From assembly GCA_902788035.1 (NCBI GenBank), contig CADAIL010000021.1:1-40682 (forward strand): a stretch of DNA of 40,682 bases, given 5' to 3'. The DNA comes from an uncultured Lachnospiraceae bacterium (GTDB lineage: Bacteria; Bacillota; Clostridia; Lachnospirales; Lachnospiraceae). The notes beneath the pieces were generated by a model. It did not search any database. It saw only the letters and a program-made list of their open reading frames with translations, and was not told the DNA's origin. This document shows positions 15,699-23,750 of the stretch, one piece after another (position 1 is the stretch's first letter; every line of letters starts with the position of its first letter). The translations under genes and the position numbers were made by a program.

Positions 15699-18446
15699 AT
15701 GGATCAATACACAGTAACCGGCATGTCATGCGCTGCCTGCCAGGCGCGCGTTGAGAAAGCCGTCTCAAAAGTCCCGGGAGTTACAGCCTGCTCCGTCAGC
15801 CTGTTGACCAACTCAATGGGTGTCGAGGGTGAAGCCTCGCCGGGAGATATCATTAAAGCCGTTGAAGATGCCGGATATGGAGCGAAGCCGAAAGGCGAGG
15901 AGAAATCCTCGGGGGATTATTCGGCCAAGCTGGCAGCGGAAGAAGATGCTCTGAAGGACCGCGAGACGCCTGTTCTCAGGAAGCGCCTCATCACATCGCT
16001 GGGTTTCCTGCTCGTTTTAATGTATTTTTCGATGGGACACATGATGTGGGGCTGGCCTCTCCCGGCATTTTTCCACGGCAACCACGTTGCCATGGGCCTC
16101 ATACAGCTGGTCCTGGCGGCGATTGTCATGGTCATAAACCAGAAGTTCTTCGTCAGCGGCTTCAAGTCCCTCGCTCACGGCGCGCCGAATATGGACACCC
16201 TGATCGCCCTGGGTTCGTCGGCGGCATTTATCTACTCGACGGTCATGCTATTTGCGATGACCCGGGCTCAGACGGATGGAAATATGGCTCTCGTCGAAGA
16301 GTACATGATGGAGTTCTATTTTGAGTCTGCCGCGATGATTCTCACGCTTATTACGATCGGTAAGATGCTTGAGGCTCACTCGAAGGGCAAGACGACCAAC
16401 GCGCTGAAGTCGCTTATGAAGCTTGCTCCGAAGACTGCAAATGTAATCCGAAACGGCACAGAAGTCACCGTCGATATCGACCAGGTCCGCCGCGGTGATG
16501 TGTTTGTGGTCCGTCCCGGCGAGAATATCCCGGTCGACGGTATTGTTCTTGAGGGCACAAGTGCAGTTAACGAGGCGGCCCTGACAGGAGAGAGTCTTCC
16601 GGTCGATAAGCAGCCCGGAAGCGAAGTCTCAAGCGCAACTCTGAATCAGTCCGGTTTCATCAAATGTGAAGCCACCCGGGTCGGTGAGGATACCTCGCTT
16701 GCCCAGATCATTTCCATGGTGAGCGACGCCGCTGCAACAAAAGCGCCGGTGGCAAAACTTGCTGACACAATCTCGGGAATATTTGTACCCGTAGTCATAG
16801 CGATCGCAATAGTGACTACGTTGATTTGGCTGGCTGTGGGCCAGACAGTTGGATTTGCACTTGCAAGAGGAATCTGCGTACTTGTAGTCAGCTGCCCGTG
16901 CGCGCTTGGCCTCGCAACACCGGTCGCAATCATGGTCGGCAACGGAGTCGGAGCAAAGAACGGCATCCTGTTCAAGAACGCGGAAGCCCTGCAGGAAGCA
17001 GGAAATGTTCAGGTCGTTGCCCTCGATAAGACAGGAACGATCACGAGCGGTGAGCCGCGCGTGGTGGATATCATTCCTGCCCGGGGCGTGAGTGAGAGCG
17101 ATTTACTTACGAGAGCTGTCGCTCTTGAGGAAAAGAGCGAGCACCCGCTCGCTAGGGCGATCCTAGCTTATGCGAATGAGAACGGTATATCGGCTCCCGA
17201 AGTGCAGGAGTTCGCGGCTCTGCCCGGTAATGGGCTTACTGCTGTGCTGTCTGGGGATTGGCTTAAGACGATCCCCCATGGCAGCGTACATGGTGAGATA
17301 AAGCCGGACAGCGGGAGAGTGTTTGAGGACGGTTTGAAAACCGGCGACGAGCAGATCGAGCATCTCTACGGAGGCAACCTCCGCTTTATCACAAAGAAAG
17401 TTCATGTGCCTTCCGACATGAGGCAGGAGGCAGAAAGGCTGTCCGCCCTTGGAAAGACACCTCTGTTTTTCGCATCAGATAAAAAGCTTCTCGGTATTAT
17501 CGCTGTTGCGGACACGATTAAGGAGGACAGTGCGCAGGCGGTCAGAGTGCTGCAGAACATGGGAATTCATGTGGTCATGCTGACAGGTGACAATCAGCGG
17601 ACAGCGGAGGCTATCGGAAAAGAGGCGGGAGTCGACGAGGTGATTGCCGGTGTTCTGCCTGACGGAAAGGAAGCCGTCATTCGTGAACTCCAGGAGAAGG
17701 GAAGCGGAAAACGGCAAAGAACATTGGCGGATGTCATTTTAAGAAGACAAGCACCAGACCACTACAAGGTGGCTATGGTCGGCGACGGCATTAACGATGC
17801 GCCGGCCCTGACGAGAGCGGATACCGGTATCGCGATCGGGGCCGGGACGGACGTTGCGATTGACGCAGCGGACGTTGTCCTTATGAAGAGCCGGCTTACG
17901 GATGTCACAGCAGCTATAAGGCTCAGCCGGAACACATATAAGAACATCCTTGAGAACCTATTCTGGGCGCTCTTTTATAATTCGCTGCTGATACCTGTGG
18001 CAGCGGGAGCCTATGCACATGCATTCGGGATCACGATGGACCCGATGTTCGGCGCTGCGGCAATGAGTCTTTCGAGCTTCTGCGTTGTATCGAACGCGCT
18101 GCGGCTCAACCTCATGAAGATTCACGATACAGTTCATGATAAGAAGCTGAAGTTCCGTGTGGAGACGGACGAGAACGGAAAGCTTCTTGCAGATAAATAC
18201 AACACCGCTGAAGATGGCGGAGAAGGAGAAAACACTATGGCTAAAACACTTAAGATTGAAGGAATGATGTGCCCGCACTGTGAGGCAACAGTAAAGAAGG
18301 CTCTGGAGAAGATTGACGGAGTAGTATCTGCGCAGGTCAGCCATGAGGCCGGGACGGCTGTCGTAGAGCTCACAGCAGACGTTGACGATGCTGTGCTTAC
18401 GCAGGCGGTTGAGGATAAGGATTACAAGGTTCTGGGGATTGAGTAA
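15699..18446 (+). CDS. copA: Cu(I)-exporting P1B-type ATPase with a fused C-terminal CopZ domain
   Basis: A 915-residue membrane ATPase that expels Cu(I). An N-terminal heavy-metal domain carries GMSCAAC (C11/C14). The pump core has eight predicted membrane helices, TGES in the actuator domain, the metal channel motif C399-P-C401, the phosphorylation motif DKTGT (D443), an HP motif (EHPLA) and GDGINDAP. The nucleotide domain holds a ~45-residue insertion (from ~520). After the last helix a polar linker leads to a second heavy-metal domain (847-915) with GMMCPHC (C858/C861). This C-terminal domain equals a complete CopZ chaperone and keeps a ribosome binding site and ATG. It is the second gene of the csoR operon, 144 bases after csoR. 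Confidence 0.95.
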   Translation: MDQYTVTGMSCAACQARVEKAVSKVPGVTACSVSLLTNSMGVEGEASPGDIIKAVEDAGYGAKPKGEEKSSGDYSAKLAAEEDALKDRETPVLRKRLITSLGFLLVLMYFSMGHMMWGWPLPAFFHGNHVAMGLIQLVLAAIVMVINQKFFVSGFKSLAHGAPNMDTLIALGSSAAFIYSTVMLFAMTRAQTDGNMALVEEYMMEFYFESAAMILTLITIGKMLEAHSKGKTTNALKSLMKLAPKTANVIRNGTEVTVDIDQVRRGDVFVVRPGENIPVDGIVLEGTSAVNEAALTGESLPVDKQPGSEVSSATLNQSGFIKCEATRVGEDTSLAQIISMVSDAAATKAPVAKLADTISGIFVPVVIAIAIVTTLIWLAVGQTVGFALARGICVLVVSCPCALGLATPVAIMVGNGVGAKNGILFKNAEALQEAGNVQVVALDKTGTITSGEPRVVDIIPARGVSESDLLTRAVALEEKSEHPLARAILAYANENGISAPEVQEFAALPGNGLTAVLSGDWLKTIPHGSVHGEIKPDSGRVFEDGLKTGDEQIEHLYGGNLRFITKKVHVPSDMRQEAERLSALGKTPLFFASDKKLLGIIAVADTIKEDSAQAVRVLQNMGIHVVMLTGDNQRTAEAIGKEAGVDEVIAGVLPDGKEAVIRELQEKGSGKRQRTLADVILRRQAPDHYKVAMVGDGINDAPALTRADTGIAIGAGTDVAIDAADVVLMKSRLTDVTAAIRLSRNTYKNILENLFWALFYNSLLIPVAAGAYAHAFGITMDPMFGAAAMSLSSFCVVSNALRLNLMKIHDTVHDKKLKFRVETDENGKLLADKYNTAEDGGEGENTMAKTLKIEGMMCPHCEATVKKALEKIDGVVSAQVSHEAGTAVVELTADVDDAVLTQAVEDKDYKVLGIE
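18237..18446 (+). CDS. copZ: possible separate CopZ from an internal start within copA
   Basis: In frame with copA, ATG 18237 is preceded at 8 bases by a strong AAGGAG (18223-18228). Translation from here would give a 69-residue protein (MAKTLKIEGMMCPHC ...), exactly the size of a free CopZ copper chaperone. In the long protein the ribosome binding site is read as the linker GEGENT. The sequence therefore suggests that copZ was once a separate downstream gene whose upstream stop was lost, and that both products may still be made. Internal initiation is inferred, not shown. Confidence 0.45.
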   Translation: MAKTLKIEGMMCPHCEATVKKALEKIDGVVSAQVSHEAGTAVVELTADVDDAVLTQAVEDKDYKVLGIE

Positions 18447-18501
18447 GACTGGGAACGCAGTTGTTCAAAATCTCGGAGATTAAATGAATATGTTGTTAAG
18501 G

Positions 18502-18530
18502 GCTGCCGCAATTGTGGCAGCTTTTCTTTT
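18502..18530 (+). terminator. terminator of the copper operon
   Basis: GCTGCC/GGCAGC stem (18502-18507 with 18516-18521) around GCAATTGT, followed by TTTTCTTTT. The rest of the 18447-18931 gap is AT-rich. It includes the 14-base palindrome TTAAGAATTCTTAA (18599-18612) and the promoter at 18812, but no gene. Confidence 0.7.
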
Positions 18531-18811
18531 GAGACGGCTTTTTTACATATGACACTTATGCGCAAAAGTTGAGAATTGCCGATAATGCAAAAAAATGATT
18601 AAGAATTCTTAAAATTTGCGACCGGTGTGCACTGTGAGTTTACAATAATGGTAAAGAATATTTATGTATATTAATAATAGTCTGTAACTTGGGTGTCTTG
18701 AACCGATGAATTTCTTATTGCGGGATGTTTAACTATTCCACAATTACTTTGTGCAAAACAGACAAAAAAATAAAAAAAGTATGAATAAAATAACGAAAGT
18801 ATAAAAACGAT

Positions 18812-18840
18812 TTGCAAAAAATGCGCATGTAAACTATAGT
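18812..18840 (+). promoter_or_regulatory. promoter of the amylosucrase-like gene
   Basis: TTGCAA (18812-18817), a 17-base spacer and TATAGT (18835-18840), in a very AT-rich stretch. TTTGCA/TGCAAA words recur on both sides (18811 and ~18863-18869) and may be operator half-sites. Confidence 0.55.
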
Positions 18841-18931
18841 AAATTATATATGTTATGTGCATTTTGCATATTTATGTAATTGCAATGTGCACAAAGATGA
18901 TATTGCATTTTACAGCATTTGGAGGAAAGAA

Positions 18932-21271
18932 ATGATCGATCAGAGTTGGGATCCTAAGTTCATAGAACGTCTTAACGTTCACTATGACGAGATGAAATGG
19001 CTTTACGCTGAGCTCTACAACAATGACCAGGCAGCATTTGATTACTTCTTAAAGATGATGTATGAGTACTATGAGAAGAGACCTGATGTACTGAAGGAGT
19101 GGGATGACGCCAGATGCCTCGTCCCGGACTGGTATAAGGGAAATGATCTTCTCGGAATGCTCCTCTACACGAACTGCTTCGCCGGCAACCTGAAGGGTGT
19201 TCATAAGCACCTTGATTACATTAAGGAGTGCGGTGTCAACTACGTACACCTTATGCCGCTCCTTGAGAGCCCGAAGGACCGCAGCGACGGCGGCTACGCG
19301 GTATCTGATTTCCGCAAGGTCCAGCCGGAACTCGGCACGATGGAGGATCTGTATGAGCTCGCGCTTGACTGCCACAAGATGGGCATGAGCGTATGCCTTG
19401 ACTTTGTTATGAACCACACAAGTGAAGATCACGAGTGGGCTGTCAGAGCACGCAAGGGCGAGATCGAGTATCAGCAGAGATATTTCTTCTATGATGACTG
19501 GACAATTCCGAATGAGTTCGAGAAGACTGTCCCGCAGGTATTCCCGACGACGGCACCGGGCAACTTCACATGGTGCGAGGAAGCTCAGAAAGTCGTTATG
19601 ACCTGCTTCTACCCGTATCAGTGGGATCTGAATTACCGCAACCCGGTCGTATTCAATGACATGACTGCAAATATGCTGAACCTCTGCAACAACGGTATCG
19701 ATATCATCCGTCTTGACGCAGTTCCGTATATCTGGAAGACTCTCGGCACCAACTGCCGCAACCTGCCGCAGGTCCATACTTTGGTCCGCCTGATGCGCAT
19801 GGCTGCAGAAGTTGTCTGCCCGGGCACGCTGCTCCTCGGCGAAGTCGTTATGGAGCCTTCCAAGCTTGCTCCGTATTTCGGTACAGTTGACAAGCCGGAG
19901 TGCCACATGCTTTACAACGCCACAACAATGTGCACGATGTGGAACACAGTCGCTACAAGAGACGTTCGTCTACTTAAGCATCAGCTGGATTCTGTATTTG
20001 CGCTTCCGAAGCAGTTCGTATTCCTGAACTATCTGCGCTGCCACGATGATATCGGCTGGGGTCTCGATTTTGATTACCTCAAGCAGTTCGGTATCGAGGA
20101 AGTTGCTCATAAGAAATATATCAATGACTATTTGAAGGGCGCTTATTGGGGATCCAACTCCCGCGGCGAGCTCTACAATGATGATCCGAGACTCGGCGAT
20201 GCCCGTATGTGCGGCACGACCGCTTCTCTGTGCGGCATCGAGGCTGCTGAGTATGAGAAGAACGAGTTCAAGCAGAAGGAAGCTATCAAGCTTGACATTA
20301 TGCTTCACGCGTTCCTGCTCACTCAGACAGGTATGCCGGTCCTCTATAGCGGCGATGAAATCGGCCAGCTGAATGACTATACATATCATGATGATCCGGT
20401 CAAATGCGAGGACAGCCGCTACCTCCACCGCGGCAACTTCAACTGGGATGAGGCAGCTCTCAGAAATGATGAGACCACAAGACAGGGCAAGCTGTTCCAG
20501 ACCATCAAGAAACTTGAGGACATCAGAAAAGCATATCAGCTCTTTGAGTGCGACGCGGATGCGTGGACACTTGAGACATACAATGATAAGATCCTCGGAA
20601 TCGGTCGTTATTATGAAGGCGAGAAGCTTCTTGCGCTCTTCAACTTCGGCGAGGAAGATGAGACTGCCTGGATCAATGAGGATGAGGACTACATCGATCT
20701 CGTGACAGGCAAGCCGCGCGCAGCTAAGGCTGTCGGCGTTCCGGCTCACGACTTTGTATGGCTGTATTACAACTTCAATCCGAAGCCGGCAGCACCGGTG
20801 GAAGAAGTCAAGGCTGAAGAGGCCGCTGCTCCGGCAGAGGAAGTCAAGGCGGAAGAGGCCGCTGCTCCGGCAGAGGAAGTCAAGGCAGAAGAGCCTGCAG
20901 CTCCGGCAGAGGAAGTCAAGGCAGAAGAGCCTGCAGCCCCGGCAGAGGAAGTCAAGGCAGAAGAGCCTGCAGCTCCGGCAGAGGAAGCTCCGAAGAAGGC
21001 AACAAGGAAGCGCGCGACCAAGAAGGCAGCGACAGCTGACGCTCCGGCAGAGGAAGCTCCGAAGAAGACCACGAGAAAGCGCACGACCAAGAAGGCAGCA
21101 GCGGCTCCGGCTGACGCTCCGGCGGCAGAAGAAGCTCCGAAGAAGGCAACGAGGAAGCGCGCGACAAAAAAGGCTGCAGAGGTCGAGGCGACTGACGCTC
21201 CGACCGAGGAAGCTCCGAAGAAGACCACAAGGAAGCGCGCGACTAAGAAGGTCGCTAAGGCTGAAGAATAA
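18932..21271 (+). CDS. amylosucrase-like GH13 enzyme with acidic and histone-like repeat tail
   Basis: I place the start at ATG 18932, directly after GGAGGAAAGA; an upstream ATG at 18857 lacks a site. Residues ~1-620 are a GH13 alpha-glucosidase/transglucosidase barrel of the amylosucrase type (FAGNLKGVHKHLDYIKECGV, HLMPLLESPKDRSDGGYAV). The catalytic triad is D262 (IIRLDAV), E304 (LLGEVV) and D372 (CHDD). It lacks a signal peptide, so it acts in the cytosol, probably on sucrose or a related glucoside. Residues 624-683 are five EEVKAEEPAAPA-type repeats. Residues 684-779 are four basic repeats of the EEAPKKATRKRATKKA kind, like histone H1. Such a tail is not normal for the family. A PTS permease for a disaccharide follows. 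Confidence 0.88.
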   Translation: MIDQSWDPKFIERLNVHYDEMKWLYAELYNNDQAAFDYFLKMMYEYYEKRPDVLKEWDDARCLVPDWYKGNDLLGMLLYTNCFAGNLKGVHKHLDYIKECGVNYVHLMPLLESPKDRSDGGYAVSDFRKVQPELGTMEDLYELALDCHKMGMSVCLDFVMNHTSEDHEWAVRARKGEIEYQQRYFFYDDWTIPNEFEKTVPQVFPTTAPGNFTWCEEAQKVVMTCFYPYQWDLNYRNPVVFNDMTANMLNLCNNGIDIIRLDAVPYIWKTLGTNCRNLPQVHTLVRLMRMAAEVVCPGTLLLGEVVMEPSKLAPYFGTVDKPECHMLYNATTMCTMWNTVATRDVRLLKHQLDSVFALPKQFVFLNYLRCHDDIGWGLDFDYLKQFGIEEVAHKKYINDYLKGAYWGSNSRGELYNDDPRLGDARMCGTTASLCGIEAAEYEKNEFKQKEAIKLDIMLHAFLLTQTGMPVLYSGDEIGQLNDYTYHDDPVKCEDSRYLHRGNFNWDEAALRNDETTRQGKLFQTIKKLEDIRKAYQLFECDADAWTLETYNDKILGIGRYYEGEKLLALFNFGEEDETAWINEDEDYIDLVTGKPRAAKAVGVPAHDFVWLYYNFNPKPAAPVEEVKAEEAAAPAEEVKAEEAAAPAEEVKAEEPAAPAEEVKAEEPAAPAEEVKAEEPAAPAEEAPKKATRKRATKKAATADAPAEEAPKKTTRKRTTKKAAAAPADAPAAEEAPKKATRKRATKKAAEVEATDAPTEEAPKKTTRKRATKKVAKAEE
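20801..20980 (+). repeat. five 36-bp in-frame repeats (acidic tail)
   Basis: Units start at 20801, 20837, 20873, 20909 and 20945. Each encodes EEVKAEE(A/P)AAPA. The near-identical DNA sequence points to recent expansion. Confidence 0.9.
20981..21262 (+). repeat. four Lys/Arg-rich in-frame repeats (basic tail)
   Basis: Units begin at 20981, 21050, 21128 and 21206. Each encodes EEAPKK(A/T)TRKR(A/T)TKK followed by a variable Ala-rich spacer. Spacing varies (69, 78 and 78 bases), so they expanded less recently than the acidic units. Confidence 0.85.
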
Positions 21272-21345
21272 TAAGCGGACGCAGCTTTCGGTGAAGGCCG
21301 CTAAGGCTGAAGAATAATAAGCGGACGCAGCTTTCGGCGAAGGCC
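21254..21345 (+). repeat. 46-bp tandem duplication across the stop codon
   Basis: Bases 21254-21299 and 21300-21345 are the same 46-base unit with one T/C difference. The unit contains the last codons (AKAEE) and two stop codons (TAATAA), so the second copy is a silent relic in the 3' UTR. A possible hairpin follows at 21342-21375 (GGCCGTCTG/CAGGCGGCC, no T-tract). Confidence 0.9.
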
Positions 21346-21475
21346 GTCTGGGTTCAAGTATAAAAGCAGGCGGCCACCCTTAGACATAGTGTACAGCCCG
21401 ATGTGATACGGAGATGGGCATGGATTAAAAATTGGTCATATTTGCAAATGAATTAGTGCATCGTTCTGTACATTA

Positions 21476-21682
21476 TGTTATAATCTGTTCTGTGAAGTTC
21501 GACCGGATTTGGGACTGTTGCCCTAAAGGTCGGCGAGCGAGGTCTGTCGCAGGCTGTTGACCCATGGCTTGCGGCGGCCGATACATGTGATCATCTCCCG
21601 GGAAGTGAGACCCGGGTGCTGATACAATAGTAACTTTTGAGTGCTGCTACACAAAAATTTCACCATAGGGAGGAGAAAAATT
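21476..21682 (+). promoter_or_regulatory. extended -10 promoter and GC-rich structured leader of the PTS gene
   Basis: TG-T-TATAAT (21476-21484) is an extended -10. The ~190-base leader that follows is much more GC-rich than the promoter region. It can form at least two hairpins: CGACC ... GGTCG (~21500-21532) with an inner GGG/CCC pairing, and CCCGGG ... CCCGGG (~21598-21617). No known riboswitch or antiterminator site was recognised. Part of the 21272-21682 gap before it is the duplicated 46-mer; no gene was seen there. Confidence 0.45.
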
Positions 21683-23545
21683 ATGGCACTTGATTACAGA
21701 AAATGCGCGCAGGAGATCGCCGATAATATCGGTGGCGGCGCAAACGTCGTCTCTGCTGCACATTGCGCAACAAGACTTCGCCTTGTTATCGCTGATAACA
21801 GCAAAGTCAACAAGGAAGTCCTTGAGAACGTCGATGGCGTCAAGGGTATGTTCGAGTCCAATGGACAGCTTCAGCTGATCATCGGTACCGGCACAGTAAA
21901 CAAAGTTTACGATGAGTTCCTTTCCATCACCGGCGCTTCCGCAGCTTCCAAGGAAGATGTCAAGGCAGCTGCAGCTGCTAAACAGCCGTGGTACATCAGA
22001 CTTCTGAAGCCCATCGGCGACGTCTTCGTTCCGATTCTTCCGGCTATCGTTGCTTCCGGTCTTATGATGGGTCTTGTCGAGGCTCTTGCTAAGATTCCGG
22101 GCCTTGGCTTCGGTGACACAGACTGGTTCGCATTCCTCGATATGGCGGCCAACACAGCTTTCGCTTACCTGCCGGTTATCGTTGCTATTTCCGCAGCCAG
22201 AGTTTTCGGCGGAAATATCTTCCTCGGCGCTGTTATCGGTCTTATGATGATCCACTCCGCACTGACCAATGGCTGGAATGCTGCTGACGGTTATGGTGTA
22301 TGGTATCTGTTCGGACATATCAAGATCACAGATTCCTACACACTTGGCCAGATCAACCAGTTAGGTTATCAGGGTCATGTTATCCCGGTCATGCTGGCCG
22401 TACTCTTTATGAGTAAGCTCGAGTCCTGGCTGCATAAGCATGTTCCGGAAATGATCGACCTCTTCGTAACTCCGCTGACAACTGTTCTTGTAACAGCTCT
22501 CGTAACATTCACCATCATTGGACCTATCTTCTCCGGTCTTGAGACAATCGTTCTTGCCGGTGCTGAGAAGCTGGTCTCCAACCCGATTGGTTCCTGCATC
22601 ATGGGTGCTATTTATCCGGCTACTGTTGTTATGGGTCTTCACCATATGTACAACGTTATCGAGGCTGGTATGCTTGCATCCAAGGGCCTTAACACATGGA
22701 TGCCGATCGCTTCCGCAGCGAACTTCGCACAGTTCGGCGCCTGCCTTGCAGTAGGTCTTCGTTCTCACAACCAGAAGACAAAGGCTGTTGCTATTCCGTC
22801 TTCTATGTCCGCAGCTCTTGGTATCACAGAGCCGGCTATCTTCGGTGTTAACATGAGATTCTTCAAGCCGTTCGTCGCTGGTATGGCTGGCGGTGCTGTC
22901 GGCGCTCTCGTTGCTGCATTCATGGGCATCGGTGCTTCCGCATACGGTGTAACAGGTATCCCGGGATATCTTACAATCAACAATGCACTGCTTTACACGA
23001 TCGTTCTTGCGATCTCCGGCGGTCTTGCATTCTTCATCACAACAGTTATCTTCAAGGAAGAGGCTCCGAAGAAGAAAGCTGCTCCGGCTGCTCCGCTTGT
23101 AGACATGGCTTCTCAGCCGGTCGTCATCGAAGTTGGCGCTGACAAGGTCAAGTCTCCGGCAGTCGGAACACTTGTACCGCAGGATCAGATTCCGGATGCT
23201 ACATTCGCATCTGGCGTTCTTGGCGCAGGCCTTGGTATCACACCGTCCAAGGGCATCGTTGTTGCTCCGGTCGATGGCACGATCTCCACAGTTGCAGAGT
23301 CCAAGCATGCAATCGGTATCTCCACAGAGTCCGGTCTTGAACTGCTCATCCACGTTGGCGTTGATACAGTTCAGATGAACGGCGATGGATTCTCACCGGC
23401 AGTTGCTGAAGGCGACACAGTTAAGCAGGGCGACCTCCTTCTGAACTTCGATATCGATAAGATTCACAAGGCCGGCTACGCTGACACAGTCGTATTCCTT
23501 CTTACAAACTCTGATGACTACAACGACGTTAAGGTCAATGCTTAA
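21683..23545 (+). CDS. PTS permease EIIBCA, sucrose/trehalose type
   Basis: The start at ATG 21683 follows AGGGAGGAG; an upstream in-frame ATG at 21641 lacks a site. The 620-residue protein imports and phosphorylates a disaccharide. Domain order is EIIB (1-~85, phosphorylated C28 in AHCATRLR), EIIC (~105-455, about ten membrane helices) and EIIA-Glc-like (~490-620) with H542 and the phosphorylated H557 (LLIHVGVDT). The EIIB stretch VDGVKGMFESNGQLQLIIGTG is of the sucrose/trehalose subfamily. Its neighbour, an amylosucrase-like enzyme, favours sucrose, although a PTS would deliver the phosphorylated sugar. It has its own promoter, leader and terminator. Codon use is strongly biased, suggesting high expression. 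Confidence 0.92.
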   Translation: MALDYRKCAQEIADNIGGGANVVSAAHCATRLRLVIADNSKVNKEVLENVDGVKGMFESNGQLQLIIGTGTVNKVYDEFLSITGASAASKEDVKAAAAAKQPWYIRLLKPIGDVFVPILPAIVASGLMMGLVEALAKIPGLGFGDTDWFAFLDMAANTAFAYLPVIVAISAARVFGGNIFLGAVIGLMMIHSALTNGWNAADGYGVWYLFGHIKITDSYTLGQINQLGYQGHVIPVMLAVLFMSKLESWLHKHVPEMIDLFVTPLTTVLVTALVTFTIIGPIFSGLETIVLAGAEKLVSNPIGSCIMGAIYPATVVMGLHHMYNVIEAGMLASKGLNTWMPIASAANFAQFGACLAVGLRSHNQKTKAVAIPSSMSAALGITEPAIFGVNMRFFKPFVAGMAGGAVGALVAAFMGIGASAYGVTGIPGYLTINNALLYTIVLAISGGLAFFITTVIFKEEAPKKKAAPAAPLVDMASQPVVIEVGADKVKSPAVGTLVPQDQIPDATFASGVLGAGLGITPSKGIVVAPVDGTISTVAESKHAIGISTESGLELLIHVGVDTVQMNGDGFSPAVAEGDTVKQGDLLLNFDIDKIHKAGYADTVVFLLTNSDDYNDVKVNA

Positions 23546-23566
23546 TCGCTGATTGAAAATCATCTC

Positions 23567-23599
23567 CCCCCGCTTCCTAAAGGGAAGCGGGGGTTTTTA
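23567..23599 (+). terminator. strong terminator after the PTS gene
   Basis: An 11-bp perfect stem, CCCCCGCTTCC/GGAAGCGGGGG, with loop TAAAG, followed by TTTTT. Confidence 0.95.
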
Positions 23600-23678
23600 C
23601 TTGTGGCATGATTTATAGCAAATGCTCGCATTGAATTATCTGAAATTTTTATGAATTGGATTATGTAACGTAAATCTG

Positions 23679-23687
23679 TGGTATACT
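23679..23687 (+). promoter_or_regulatory. extended -10 promoter
   Basis: TG-G-TATACT. Transcription would begin near 23694, which argues against the upstream ATG at 23691 as the start codon of the next gene. Confidence 0.5.
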
Positions 23688-23750
23688 AAAATGGAGAATA
23701 CGCCTTTGCAGGATCGTATTTTCAAATCCTTATCAGGGCAGGTTATAATA

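Noticed and set aside
18599..18612. 14-bp palindrome TTAAGAATTCTTAA as an operator
   Set aside because: It lies over 200 bases from the promoter at 18812 in AT-rich DNA where such palindromes are expected; not strong enough to report as a site.
20754..21317. 187-codon Arg/Gln-rich frame over the amylosucrase tail
   Set aside because: It is the +1 shadow of the repeat tail; tandem DNA repeats keep all frames open.
21490..21640. LicT/SacT-type antiterminator site in the PTS leader
   Set aside because: No match to the usual RAT sequence and no overlapping terminator with a T-tract.
22361..23353. 330-codon minus-strand frame inside the PTS gene
   Set aside because: The PTS frame is intact with all motifs; the opposite frame arises from its strong codon bias and is rich in Cys and Arg without any fold pattern.
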